A program made the translations under genes and the position numbers. From Clostridium sp. CAG:1193 (GTDB lineage Bacteria > Bacillota_I > Bacilli_A > RF39 > UBA660), in assembly GCA_000436255.1 (NCBI GenBank), contig HF990794.1, positions 5,064-20,666 of the forward strand: 15,603 nucleotides of DNA, given 5' to 3'. Below the pieces are notes generated by a model. That model made no database searches. It saw only the letters and a list, made by a program, of their open reading frames with translations, and was not told the DNA's origin. Each line of letters opens with the position of its first letter. The first letter of the stretch is position 1. Below are positions 1-6,844 of the stretch, in pieces.

Positions 1-876
1 TATATATAAAAGTATTCTTTTAATTCTACTATAAGTATATCTTTTTGTTTTAATTTTTAAAATAAGTTCTTCTAAATTATTTGATTCATTAATATATTTT
101 TTAATTCTTTTATCTAACCCTTCAATTACATCATGATAAACGTTTATATCATCTATAGAAATGATTTTATATTTTAATAAATCAAAGTAATCATCTATAA
201 ATATAGGGTTATTTAGATATTTTAAAGTACACTTTGGTACATAATCATTTATATCTTTTTTATTTTTTAAAGCTTCTCTTATACCACTAGCACTTCCACT
301 TTCTAATAACTTATTATGATAATTATTTTCTCTTTTAATAGATACTGGTTTAATATTATAATTATTTTTTATAATGCATTCTATATATGATAATGCTAGT
401 ATATCATTTGGATTAACAATTTCTTTTTTTGTAATATGTGATAGTGCTTTAGACGAAGATTTAGGATAGCTATATCCTTTTTTTAAATATTCTTTTAATA
501 TATCGTTATATTTTGGGTTATTAATTTTAGCTTTTACTATATCTATAAGTAGGTTAGTATCATCTAATTCACTTCCAAAGATAAGCGTATCTATTTTTAA
601 ATCATTAAGTATTTCAAGTGCACCACTTGCAAAAATATCAGCATTATTTATTCCGTAAAATGTAGGTAGTGATATAACTAAATCCACATTGTTTTCTAGT
701 AATATTTTAGTTTTATCCCATTTATTTATTAAAGATGTATCTGCTCTTTGAGTAAAATTCCCATTTAATATAACTATTAAAATAGAATCTGGATATATTT
801 TTTTTATCTTGTTTATTTGATATAAATGTCCATTATGGAATGGGTTATATTCTGCAATTAAGCCAATTACGTTCAT
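1..876 (-). CDS. tmcAL: tRNA(Met) cytidine acetate ligase TmcAL, C-terminus cut by window edge
   Basis: The minus-strand frame is open for all 292 codons from ATG at 876 to the left edge. The start reads MNVIGLIAEYNPFHNGH, the nucleotidyltransferase signature with the HxGH box at residues 14-17. A second family block, SGSASGIREALK, lies at 193-204, and a basic TKRYTYSRIKRILL segment at 277-290. This is the YlbM/TmcAL family, which uses ATP and acetate to acetylate the wobble cytidine of elongator tRNA-Met (N4-acetylcytidine) in the cytosol. Members are about 400 residues, so roughly the last 100 are outside the window. The ATG shares one base with the stop of the upstream dCMP deaminase (TAATG), so translation is probably coupled. 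In Bacillus ylbM sits next to yceD and rpmF, and both lie nearby here on the other strand. Family assignment is firm; the acetylation activity is inferred from the family. Confidence 0.93.
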   Translation of the reverse strand, partial: MNVIGLIAEYNPFHNGHLYQINKIKKIYPDSILIVILNGNFTQRADTSLINKWDKTKILLENNVDLVISLPTFYGINNADIFASGALEILNDLKIDTLIFGSELDDTNLLIDIVKAKINNPKYNDILKEYLKKGYSYPKSSSKALSHITKKEIVNPNDILALSYIECIIKNNYNIKPVSIKRENNYHNKLLESGSASGIREALKNKKDINDYVPKCTLKYLNNPIFIDDYFDLLKYKIISIDDINVYHDVIEGLDKRIKKYINESNNLEELILKIKTKRYTYSRIKRILLYI

Positions 877-1364
877 TAGTATCCGAATGCTCCATCTAAA
901 GTTTCATCGTTTTTTATAAATTCTTCTACATCAATAATAGTATACTTATCTTTAGTATTTCTTATAACGATTTTTTTAATTCCAGCGTTTATTATAGTTT
1001 TTTTACACATTGCACATGGTCTTGCATCTTTAACATATTCACCAGTATTATAATCTTTACCCACTAAATATAAAATAGAGTCAATTAAATCTCTTCTAGA
1101 TGCACTTATAATTGCATTTTCTTCTCCATGAACACTTCTACATAATTCATATCTTTCTCCTCTTGGTATATTTAATTTTTCTCTAGTACAATAACCTAGA
1201 TCAACACAATTTTTTCTCCCTCTTGGAGCACCATTATATCCAGTAGATATTATTTCATCATTTTTAACTATAACAGATCCAAAACACCTTCTTATACAAG
1301 TACTTCTTTCAAGTACACTTTCTGCTATATCTAAATAGTAATTTTCTTTATCAATTCTTTTCAT
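876..1364 (-). CDS. comEB: deoxycytidylate (dCMP) deaminase, ComEB type
   Basis: A 162-residue protein of the zinc-dependent cytidine/dCMP deaminase fold. It would convert dCMP to dUMP for thymidylate synthesis in the cytosol. Visible family features are GYNGAPRG near residues 42-49, the zinc/catalytic box HGEENAI at 79-85, and PCAMC at 116-120 whose two Cys are zinc ligands. The zinc-site His (79) and proton-shuttle Glu (81) are present, but the central Ala of the usual HAE box is Gly. The ATG at 1364 has a good GAGGTG site about seven bases upstream. It is the first gene of a minus-strand pair with tmcAL, overlapping it by one base. The name ComEB follows the Bacillus ortholog; a role in competence is not implied. 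Confidence 0.9.
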   Translation of the reverse strand: MKRIDKENYYLDIAESVLERSTCIRRCFGSVIVKNDEIISTGYNGAPRGRKNCVDLGYCTREKLNIPRGERYELCRSVHGEENAIISASRRDLIDSILYLVGKDYNTGEYVKDARPCAMCKKTIINAGIKKIVIRNTKDKYTIIDVEEFIKNDETLDGAFGY

Positions 1365-1383
1365 ATTACTTCACCTCGTAAAT

Positions 1384-1392
1384 ATATTAACA
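1384..1392 (-). promoter_or_regulatory. candidate extended -10 promoter for comEB-tmcAL
   Basis: On the minus strand TGTTAATAT fits TGn plus a -10 hexamer matching TATAAT at four of six positions. It lies just upstream of the GAGGTG site of the deaminase. No good -35 is at 16-18 bases; a TTGATG is 20 bases upstream. In DNA this AT-rich such boxes occur by chance, so this is a weak call. Confidence 0.3.
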
Positions 1393-1420
1393 TAAAATAC
1401 TTTCTAAATCATCAAAAATA

Positions 1421-1429
1421 TGGTATAAA
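1421..1429 (+). promoter_or_regulatory. candidate extended -10 promoter for the unknown gene pair
   Basis: TGGTATAAA matches TGn plus five of six bases of TATAAT. No clear -35 is present. The expected transcription start would fall at about 1436, on the first base of the AGGAGG site, giving a leader of about ten bases. Plausible because a divergent start is needed in this 81-base gap, but unproven. Confidence 0.35.
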
Positions 1430-1445
1430 TTAATTAGGAGGGTGT

Positions 1446-1928
1446 ATGGACTTTGAAAGAATGCAGGAAACAAATAGAATAGCTATTAAGTTTGGTACTA
1501 ATGGTAAGATAGTTATTAGAAAAGAAAATATGGATAATCATGATTTATATTTGGTTGATTTTTCTTCAAGCACTAAGATTGAAGGTGTTAGTTTAGGAAG
1601 TGATGCATTAGTATTTTTAGATAGTATGAATGTAAATAAAGATAATATTACTTTATCTGCTTATGTAAGAACTAATGTGTGTGAAAAGGAAGTATATTTT
1701 GTTAATAGTAGTGGATATATAGATACTATGTATAGTATTTTTATAAAAGAACCTGAAGAAGATGATAAGGAATTTGATATTAGTATTTCTATACAAAATG
1801 TAGAAAAAATTATACCTGATATGGATATGTTAAATAGTATGATTAAAGAAGGAATTATTAAAGATGATGAAGGAAATTTAGGTATGTATGGTATATATGC
1901 ACCTAAAATAAGGGTTATCAGGAGGTAG
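1446..1928 (+). CDS. hypothetical protein, paralog of the next gene
   Basis: A 160-residue acidic protein that I do not recognise. It has no signal peptide and no membrane segment; it looks soluble, beta-rich in the first two thirds and helical near residues 117-140. AGGAGG at 1436-1441 sits only four bases before the ATG; the next Met (codon 6) would be too far away. It resembles its downstream neighbour: NRIAIKF..NGKIVI at 10-24 against GRIELKLKNGKTILI, and VEKI...IKEGII followed by PKIRV near the C-terminus against VEEI...LNAGIV followed by PRFRI. The stop is two bases from the next ATG, and the next gene's ribosome site lies within its last codons, so the two are co-translated and may act together. 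Function unknown. Confidence 0.75.
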   Translation: MDFERMQETNRIAIKFGTNGKIVIRKENMDNHDLYLVDFSSSTKIEGVSLGSDALVFLDSMNVNKDNITLSAYVRTNVCEKEVYFVNSSGYIDTMYSIFIKEPEEDDKEFDISISIQNVEKIIPDMDMLNSMIKEGIIKDDEGNLGMYGIYAPKIRVIRR

Positions 1929-1930
1929 TT

Positions 1931-2443
1931 ATGTTGTATGATAAGACAATGAAAAAAACTGGAAGAATAGAATTAAAACTTAAAAATGGTAAAACTATTT
2001 TAATTTCTATGGTAGGCTTAAAAGAAGGAGATGCATTAATGGTTAGATTTAATGATAATTTTTTATCATCTAATAAATTTTTATCATTAAGTGGAGAGAA
2101 AGTTAATGCTTATAAAAATTCTTTTGCTACATGTCATAATATGGTTTTAAATAATGATGATGTTACAATGGGTACATTTATATATCCAGAGTTAAGAATT
2201 ACAAAAGATGATGGAAAGAGATTTGCAATATCTGGTTCAAGTGATGAAAAGAAGTATACTATATTAAAATATACTGATGTAGAAGAGATTAAAGCTGATA
2301 ATAGATTATGGATTTTACTTTTAAATGCAGGTATAGTAACAGCAGAAGAGGATGCACTAAAAAGATATGAGATGCTTCCACGTTTTAGAATTTATGGTAA
2401 GGATGAAAGTGGTAAAAAGAAAGTTAAAATATATTTAGGATAG
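1931..2443 (+). CDS. hypothetical protein, paralog of the preceding gene
   Basis: A 170-residue soluble protein without a recognised domain. The start is fixed by AGGAGG at 1920-1925 (inside the end of the upstream gene) five bases before ATG. It shares an N-terminal R-I-x-(I/L)-K...GK-x-(I/L)-(V/L)-I strand pattern and a C-terminal D/N-V-E-(E/K)-I, helix, (E/N)(A/E)GI(V/I) block with the gene before it, at matching distances, which suggests an old tandem duplication. The C-terminus is basic (KDESGKKKVK). The middle, including FIYPELRI near 83-90, has no counterpart that I can align securely. The pair sits between comEB-tmcAL and yceD-rpmF, where Bacillus has no equivalent. No function can be given. 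Confidence 0.75.
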   Translation: MLYDKTMKKTGRIELKLKNGKTILISMVGLKEGDALMVRFNDNFLSSNKFLSLSGEKVNAYKNSFATCHNMVLNNDDVTMGTFIYPELRITKDDGKRFAISGSSDEKKYTILKYTDVEEIKADNRLWILLLNAGIVTAEEDALKRYEMLPRFRIYGKDESGKKKVKIYLG

Positions 2444-2449
2444 TTTTAG

Positions 2450-2478
2450 TTGCATATTTTTAAAAAAAAATGTATAAT
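2450..2478 (+). promoter_or_regulatory. sigma-A-type promoter for yceD-rpmF
   Basis: TTGCAT at 2450-2455, a 17-base spacer, then a perfect TATAAT at 2473-2478. The -35 is weak (three of six). Transcription would start near 2485, at the GAGGTG ribosome site, leaving a leader of only about ten bases. Confidence 0.55.
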
Positions 2479-2495
2479 TTATGAGGTGGTGCATT

Positions 2496-2930
2496 ATGTT
2501 AGATTTAACTAAACTACAAAATAGAAGTGTTAATGAACTTAATTATAGCGATACAATTACTATAGATAAATCTATGTATGAAAATACAGATATTAGAAAT
2601 TTAAGTGATGTAAAAGTTAATGCACATATAAAAAGAGTTACTGACTCTTCTTATAATATGTCACTTATTATTGATGGTGTGATGACACTTCCATGTTCAG
2701 TAACATTAAAAGATGTTTTGTATCCATTTCATATTGAAACTGAGGTAAAAATCAGCAATGATGATGAAAATTTAGAAGAATATGTAAAAATTATTCAAAA
2801 TAGTATTGATATTCTTCCAATTATATGGCAAAATATTGCTTTGGAGATCCCACTTAAGGTTGTTTCAGATGATGTAAGTGATACACCTACTAGTGGTGAT
2901 GGTTGGAAATTAGTTAGTTTAGATGATTAA
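2496..2930 (+). CDS. yceD: YceD family protein (DUF177), rRNA accumulation / L32 partner
   Basis: A 144-residue acidic protein of the YceD/DUF177 family. Family marks are the central strand MTLPCSVTLKDVLYPF, the DILPIIWQNIALEIPLKVVSDD segment (called here in parts) and the closing GDGWKLVSL. Members are almost always encoded directly before rpmF, as here, and are linked to 23S rRNA accumulation; the exact mechanism is not established. I chose ATG 2496 over the in-frame ATG at 2481, because the latter overlaps the GAGGTG site at 2483-2488 that serves 2496. It is followed after 17 bases by rpmF with its own AGGAGGG site. Confidence 0.88.
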   Translation: MLDLTKLQNRSVNELNYSDTITIDKSMYENTDIRNLSDVKVNAHIKRVTDSSYNMSLIIDGVMTLPCSVTLKDVLYPFHIETEVKISNDDENLEEYVKIIQNSIDILPIIWQNIALEIPLKVVSDDVSDTPTSGDGWKLVSLDD

Positions 2931-2947
2931 AATAAGGAGGGATAGTA

Positions 2948-3136
2948 ATGGCAGTTCCATTTAGAAAAATAAGTAAGACTAGAAAAAGAATGCGTCGTAC
3001 TCATTATAATATTTCTGCAAATGGTACTACAAAATGTACTAATTGTGGTGCAATTATAAGACCACATAGAGTATGTACAGAGTGTGGATATTATAAAGGT
3101 AAAAAAGTATTATCAAAAGAAGAAGCAGCTAAATAG
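2948..3136 (+). CDS. rpmF: 50S ribosomal protein L32, zinc-binding form
   Basis: A 62-residue basic protein starting MAVPFRKISKTRKRMRRTHY, the L32 signature. Four Cys at 30, 33, 43 and 46 (CTNCG...CTECGYY) form the intact zinc ribbon, so this is the zinc-dependent form and not a C-minus paralog. It is part of the large ribosomal subunit. Ribosome site AGGAGGG is seven bases upstream. It is co-transcribed with yceD, and a hairpin terminator overlaps its last codons. Confidence 0.98.
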   Translation: MAVPFRKISKTRKRMRRTHYNISANGTTKCTNCGAIIRPHRVCTECGYYKGKKVLSKEEAAK

Positions 3137-3149
3137 TAGTTGTTTTTTT
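3123..3149 (+). terminator. intrinsic terminator of yceD-rpmF, overlapping the rpmF stop
   Basis: AAGCAGCTA (3123-3131) pairs with TAGTTGTTT (3137-3145) with two G-T wobbles around a five-base loop, followed by more T. The stop codon TAG forms the end of the loop. The stem is moderate, but position and T-run fit. Confidence 0.6.
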
Positions 3150-3188
3150 GATTTTTTCATTAATTTAGCCTTAAATTTGCGAAAAATG

Positions 3189-3217
3189 TTGAAAAAGTGT
3201 ATTTTTAGTGCTATAAT
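3189..3217 (+). promoter_or_regulatory. strong sigma-A promoter for rpsU and downstream cluster
   Basis: TTGAAA at 3189-3194, exactly 17 bases, then TATAAT at 3212-3217. Start expected near 3224, giving a leader of about 28 bases with a strong GGAGGGAGGG ribosome site. One of the best promoters in the window, apt for a ribosomal protein. Confidence 0.85.
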
Positions 3218-3251
3218 GCATGTGAATTTATGTTTGGAGGGAGGGATAAGA

Positions 3252-3449
3252 ATGTCTAAGACTGTTGTAAAGGGAAGTTTTGAAAGCTCATTAAAAAGAT
3301 TTAAACAACAAGTAGCTAAAAGTGGTACTCTCTCTGAAAAAAAGAAAAGGGAACACTTCAGTAAACCAGGGGTTTTAAGAAGAGAAGCTAAGAAGAATGC
3401 TATAATTAATAGTAGAAAGCAAAATAGAAAAAATAGAAATTATGACTAG
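3252..3449 (+). CDS. rpsU: 30S ribosomal protein S21
   Basis: A 65-residue highly basic protein: MSKTVVKGSFESSLKRFKQQ, then GTLSEKKKREHFSKPGVLRR, matching S21. S21 binds late to the small subunit and helps mRNA selection. ATG 3252 is set by the purine-rich GGAGGGAGGGA six bases upstream and by homology; a longer in-frame reading back to 3084 crosses rpmF and the promoter and is not real. The C-terminus is a typical lysine/arginine/asparagine tail. It opens the cluster whose next gene, yqeY, follows after nine bases, the usual Firmicutes order. Confidence 0.97.
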   Translation: MSKTVVKGSFESSLKRFKQQVAKSGTLSEKKKREHFSKPGVLRREAKKNAIINSRKQNRKNRNYD

Positions 3450-3458
3450 GAGGATACC

Positions 3459-3899
3459 TTGCTAGATAAAATAACAAAAGATATAGTCGATGCTATGAAA
3501 AATAAAGATACTTTAAAGTTATCGACATTAAGGCTTCTTAAAGGAGCAATTGATTTAGAGAAAATAAATAAGAAATTAGATACTATTTCTGATGAGGATA
3601 TAGTAGTAATTATTAGTAAACAAATTAAAACTAGAAAAGAATCTATTATTGAGTTTGAAAAAGGAAATAGAACAGATTTAATTGATAAAACTAAAAAAGA
3701 AATAGAAATATTATCTAGTTATATGCCTGAACTTTTAAGTGAAGAAGAGGTAACTAAAATAATTGATGAAGCAATTGTTAAAGTTAATGCATCTACTATA
3801 AAGGATATGGGACTTGTTATGAAAGAAGTTTCAGCTAAATTAAAAGGTAGAGCAGATATGTCTTTAGTAAGTTCAATAATTAAAAACAAATTAAATTAG
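3459..3899 (+). CDS. yqeY: GatB/YqeY domain protein
   Basis: A 146-residue, mostly helical, charged protein of the YqeY family, related to the tail domain of GatB (the amidotransferase subunit that handles mischarged tRNA). Typical stretches are DAMKNKDTLKLSTLRLLKGAI near 11-31, SYMPELLSEEEV near 87-98, and KDMGLVMKEVSAKLKGRADMSLVSSIIK near the end (given in parts). A free-standing YqeY has no settled function. The start is TTG at 3459, supported by AGGAGG at 3448-3453 five bases upstream, which overlaps the rpsU stop; there is no usable ATG. A terminator follows immediately. Confidence 0.93.
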   Translation: MLDKITKDIVDAMKNKDTLKLSTLRLLKGAIDLEKINKKLDTISDEDIVVIISKQIKTRKESIIEFEKGNRTDLIDKTKKEIEILSSYMPELLSEEEVTKIIDEAIVKVNASTIKDMGLVMKEVSAKLKGRADMSLVSSIIKNKLN

Positions 3900-3922
3900 A
3901 CTCATTTATGAGTCTTTTTTTT
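3898..3922 (+). terminator. intrinsic terminator after rpsU-yqeY
   Basis: AGACTCAT (3898-3905) and ATGAGTCT (3908-3915) are perfectly complementary, with the T-run continuing to 3922. The left arm begins inside the yqeY stop codon. Read-through into yqfC may still occur. Confidence 0.85.
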
Positions 3923-3947
3923 CATATGTTTTATTAGGTGATATATT

Positions 3948-4181
3948 GTGTTAAATAAATTAAGAAATTTTATTGAACCATCTAGTTTAGAAGTACACAT
4001 ATATAATAGTGGTGTACATGTATTAAATTACACAATAATATCAAATTTTACTTCAAAAAAAGTAGATTTAAAAAGTAATAATAAGAATGTAAGTGTTATA
4101 GGGGAAGATTTAGTTATTTCAAGATTGCAAAAAGATGAAATATTTATAACAGGGAATATTAGTGAAGTATTATTGGGGTGA
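3948..4181 (+). CDS. yqfC: sporulation protein YqfC (YabP/YqfC family)
   Basis: A 77-residue member of the YabP/YqfC family. Features are the opening MLNKLRNFIEPSSLEVHIYN, the strand VHVLNYTIISNFTSKKVDL and the C-terminal VIGEDLVISRLQKDEIFITG. In Bacillus the gene is expressed in the mother cell during sporulation and lies directly before yqfD, as here; the molecular role is unknown. The start is GTG at 3948, with AGGTGA at 3936-3941 six bases upstream. It follows a terminator, so it probably has its own start of transcription in the 48 bases before it; I could not identify a convincing sporulation-sigma promoter there. Confidence 0.9.
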   Translation: MLNKLRNFIEPSSLEVHIYNSGVHVLNYTIISNFTSKKVDLKSNNKNVSVIGEDLVISRLQKDEIFITGNISEVLLG

Positions 4182-4183
4182 TT

Positions 4184-5350
4184 ATGGAAAATAGATTTTT
4201 AAATAAACTTGATAAAATAATTGTTGTAAATATAAAATCTAGAAATATAGATAGGTTACTTAAGAATATTTATAATTTAAATATTTCAATTTATAATCTT
4301 GTAAGAATTAATTATAAAGAAATTAATATTACTATAAAAGAAAATGATTTAGATAAAATAAGAAATTTAAGTGTATTAAACGAAGTAAGCGTTATAGATT
4401 ATAAGGGTAAAATGAAGGCTATAAATAAAATGAAGATTAATCGTTCGTTTATTTTTTCTATAATTATTGGCGTTATTTTATTAATACTTTTATCTAATAT
4501 GATTTTTACTATAGAAGTATCTCATACGGATAATTATTTAAAAGAGTTAGTATTAAAAGAATTAAATAAATATGGTATTAAAGAGTATAGGTTTAAAAAA
4601 AGTTTTGATGAACTTACTGATATAAAAAATAAGATATTAGAGGATAATAAAAAGATAATTGAGTGGCTTGAAATAGAAGTATCTGGTACTAAATACATTG
4701 TAAAAATAGAAGAAAGAAAGATAAATAATAAAAAAAAAGATAATACGTATCAGGATATAATCTCTACTCGTGATGCAGTAATTAAGAATATAGTCGCATC
4801 TAATGGTGTTGTTGTTTGTGATATTAATGATTATGTTAAAAAAGGGGATACATTAATAAGTGGAAGTATTTATTTAAATGATACCCTAAAAGGTTATACC
4901 AAAGCAGAGGGAAAAGTTTATGGAGAGGTTTGGTATACTATAAGTATAGAGTATCCAGTATTAGATGTTATAACTAGTGAAACTGGAAATAAAAAAACTC
5001 TTTATTCAATCAATTTTTTTAATAAGAGTATTACCCTTGGTAAAAAGTATAAAAATAGTAGTAAAAAAAGAGAGTATATATTTAAAAATAATATACTTCC
5101 AATAAGTATTACTAAAGATATTTTTTATGAGACAGAAAAAATAGATGGTATATATAGTGAAGGAGAGGTTTTGCTTAATGCAAGAAGTTATGCAAGAAGT
5201 AAAATTAAAGAAAAAATACATAGTGATGAACATATAATTAGTGAGAAACTCTTGAAATATAGGGTAAATAGTAATACAATATATATGGAAGTTTTTTATA
5301 AGGTGTATGCTAATATAACTGGTGAAAAAAAGATTATAATTGAAGAATAA
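4184..5350 (+). CDS. yqfD: sporulation protein YqfD
   Basis: A 388-residue membrane protein of the YqfD sporulation family. The N-terminal cytosolic part (about 1-85) carries the repeated short strand-helix elements of the family. One hydrophobic segment spans about 88-110 (FIFSIIIGVILLILLSNMIF), and the remaining 275 residues, rich in Lys and Asn, would be outside or in the intermembrane space. NGVVVCDINDYVKKGDTLISG near 208-228 is the family's conserved lipoyl/barrel-sandwich-like stretch. I chose ATG 4184 over GTG 4178, since GGGGTG at 4175-4180 reads as its ribosome site, though the spacing is short. It overlaps or abuts yqfC, so the two are translated together. Detailed biochemical function is not known. 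Confidence 0.9.
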   Translation: MENRFLNKLDKIIVVNIKSRNIDRLLKNIYNLNISIYNLVRINYKEINITIKENDLDKIRNLSVLNEVSVIDYKGKMKAINKMKINRSFIFSIIIGVILLILLSNMIFTIEVSHTDNYLKELVLKELNKYGIKEYRFKKSFDELTDIKNKILEDNKKIIEWLEIEVSGTKYIVKIEERKINNKKKDNTYQDIISTRDAVIKNIVASNGVVVCDINDYVKKGDTLISGSIYLNDTLKGYTKAEGKVYGEVWYTISIEYPVLDVITSETGNKKTLYSINFFNKSITLGKKYKNSSKKREYIFKNNILPISITKDIFYETEKIDGIYSEGEVLLNARSYARSKIKEKIHSDEHIISEKLLKYRVNSNTIYMEVFYKVYANITGEKKIIIEE

Positions 5351-5360
5351 GGAGGTAAAT

Positions 5361-5990
5361 ATGCTAAAAGAAGTTGTTTATCAAATATTTGGTGGAGCAT
5401 GGCCTATGATTGTAATATTTACAATTATATTATCTTCAATTAGAATTACATACTTAATAGTAAAAAAACAAAAACTTGTACTTTATAAAGAACTTACATA
5501 TTTATTATTTGTAATATATATTTTAAGTTTATTTTATATAGTAACATTTCAGGATGATAATTATGGTATGTCAAACTTTGTACCATTTAGAGAAATGCTT
5601 AGATATAAAATAGGTTCTAAATTATTTTTTAGAAATATAGTTGGAAATATACTTTTATATATGCCTTTAGGTTTTTTTGTAACCGCATATATTGATGAGA
5701 GAAAAATATTTCCAACTATGATAATCTCTTTAATAACAACAATATCTATTGAACTTGTTCAGCTTGTTATTGGAAGAGTGTTTGATATAGATGATATAAT
5801 ACTTAATCTTTTTGGTGGATTTTTAGGTGCATTAATATTTACTTTATTAGATAAACTTAAGGACAAGCTACCAGATATATTAAATAAGGAGTGGTTTATG
5901 AATATGATTATGATTTTATTGTTACTTTTTGCTGTAGTATACTTAACTAATTTAAATGAATATTTTTATGATATGGTGAGTCATGCTTAA
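5361..5990 (+). CDS. VanZ family membrane protein
   Basis: A 209-residue integral membrane protein with about five hydrophobic segments (near 12-34, 46-63, 92-110, 118-138, 147-163) plus a sixth near 182-197. VanZ-family signatures are clear: NFVPFREM at 72-79, RNIVGNILLYMPLGFF at 91-106, and ELVQLVIGRVFDIDDIILNLFGG at 131-153 (in parts). VanZ proteins were named for low-level teicoplanin resistance, but most chromosomal members have no proven role. The start is ATG 5361 behind AGGAGGT that overlaps the yqfD stop; a TTG at 5340 lies in yqfD and is rejected. It occupies the place where phoH and yqfF commonly lie between yqfD and ybeY. It overlaps ybeY by eight bases. Confidence 0.88.
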   Translation: MLKEVVYQIFGGAWPMIVIFTIILSSIRITYLIVKKQKLVLYKELTYLLFVIYILSLFYIVTFQDDNYGMSNFVPFREMLRYKIGSKLFFRNIVGNILLYMPLGFFVTAYIDERKIFPTMIISLITTISIELVQLVIGRVFDIDDIILNLFGGFLGALIFTLLDKLKDKLPDILNKEWFMNMIMILLLLFAVVYLTNLNEYFYDMVSHA

Positions 5991-6438
5991 TATTGAATTT
6001 TCTAATGAAACTAATAATAAATGTACTCATGTAAAAGAGTTAAAAGGATTAATAAAGTATGCGGCAAAATATATGAATGTAGATAATGTAGAGTTTGGTG
6101 TAATATTCGTTGATAATAAAAGAATACATGAAATAAATAAAGAATATAGAGGCATTGATAGAGAAACAGATGTAATAACATTTAGACTTGAAGATTATGA
6201 AGAGGTTATATATGATAATATAAAGGTATTAGGTGATATATATATTTCACTTGATAAAGCAAAAGAGCAATCTATATTATATGGTCACTCTTATTTAAGA
6301 GAACTTGCTTTTTTACTGGTTCATGGATTTTTACATTTACTAGGATATGATCATATGAAAAAAGAAGATGAGGAAGTTATGTTTAAATTACAGGAGGATA
6401 TATTAGATGGATACGGGATCAAAAGAGAAAGCAGTTAA
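5983..6438 (+). CDS. ybeY: endoribonuclease YbeY, 16S rRNA maturation
   Basis: A 151-residue metal-dependent endoribonuclease. The zinc motif HGFLHLLGYDH is at 114-124 with all three His present. TDVITF (62-67) and LGDIYIS (83-89) are further family blocks. YbeY takes part in 16S rRNA 3'-end maturation and 70S quality control. The ATG at 5983 overlaps the VanZ stop by eight bases, with GGTGAG at 5974-5979 in the VanZ end, so the two are coupled. The C-terminus overlaps dgkA by 32 bases. The ybeY-dgkA-cdd-era order is the standard Firmicutes one. Length is normal. Confidence 0.96.
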   Translation: MLNIEFSNETNNKCTHVKELKGLIKYAAKYMNVDNVEFGVIFVDNKRIHEINKEYRGIDRETDVITFRLEDYEEVIYDNIKVLGDIYISLDKAKEQSILYGHSYLRELAFLLVHGFLHLLGYDHMKKEDEEVMFKLQEDILDGYGIKRESS

Positions 6439-6835
6439 AAAAACTTTAATTGAAGATCTAAAAAAACGTGATATGAATGTTAGAAGTATTGCAAGAACAG
6501 TAAGAGTATCAATTGAAGGAATTATATGTTATGCTAATGAAGGAAAAAGTATAATTTTATATTCTCTTTCTGCAATAATTGAAATAATTTTAGGATTTTT
6601 ATTCCATGTTAATGGACTTGAGTGGATATTAATTATATCTATTTTAGGAGTAATTCTTGCTGTAGAGTTATTAAATACAGGAATAGAAAGAGCGTGTGAT
6701 GCGATTACACTTGAATATAATGAAATGATAAAACATGCTAAGGACTGTGGGAGTGCTGCTACATTTGTTATATTTATAGTTGCAGTAATACTTAATATAA
6801 TTATATTTGCGCCCAAAATAGCATTACTATTTTAA
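6407..6835 (+). CDS. dgkA: diacylglycerol/undecaprenol kinase family, DgkA
   Basis: A 142-residue small integral membrane kinase. An N-terminal basic cytosolic part is followed by three hydrophobic helices, about 47-66, 70-90 and 117-138. The family motif is ELLNTGIERACD at 87-98, with the catalytic Glu at 94; Glu 45 in CYANEGKS is the second conserved acid. In Gram-positives this family mainly phosphorylates undecaprenol, feeding the lipid carrier for the cell wall. ATG 6407 lies within ybeY, with AGGAGGA at 6392-6398 nine bases upstream. The N-terminus is about 20 residues longer than in many members; a downstream ATG at codon 23 (MNVRS) is possible but has no ribosome site. Confidence 0.92.
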   Translation: MDTGSKEKAVKKTLIEDLKKRDMNVRSIARTVRVSIEGIICYANEGKSIILYSLSAIIEIILGFLFHVNGLEWILIISILGVILAVELLNTGIERACDAITLEYNEMIKHAKDCGSAATFVIFIVAVILNIIIFAPKIALLF

Positions 6836-6844
6836 GGAGGATTT

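Noticed and set aside
3084..3251. Upstream in-frame extension of rpsU
   Set aside because: It would cross rpmF, its terminator and the rpsU promoter; S21 homology and the ribosome site fix the start at 3252.
3923..3947. Possible sporulation sigma-E -10 (CATATGTT) before yqfC
   Set aside because: No -35 partner outside the yqeY terminator, and such octamers are common in this base composition.
5006..5233. Minus-strand frame opposite yqfD
   Set aside because: Phe/Ile-rich product with no ribosome site; the antisense shadow of an AT-rich gene.
6529..6816. Minus-strand frame opposite dgkA
   Set aside because: No ribosome site and fully inside a well-identified gene.
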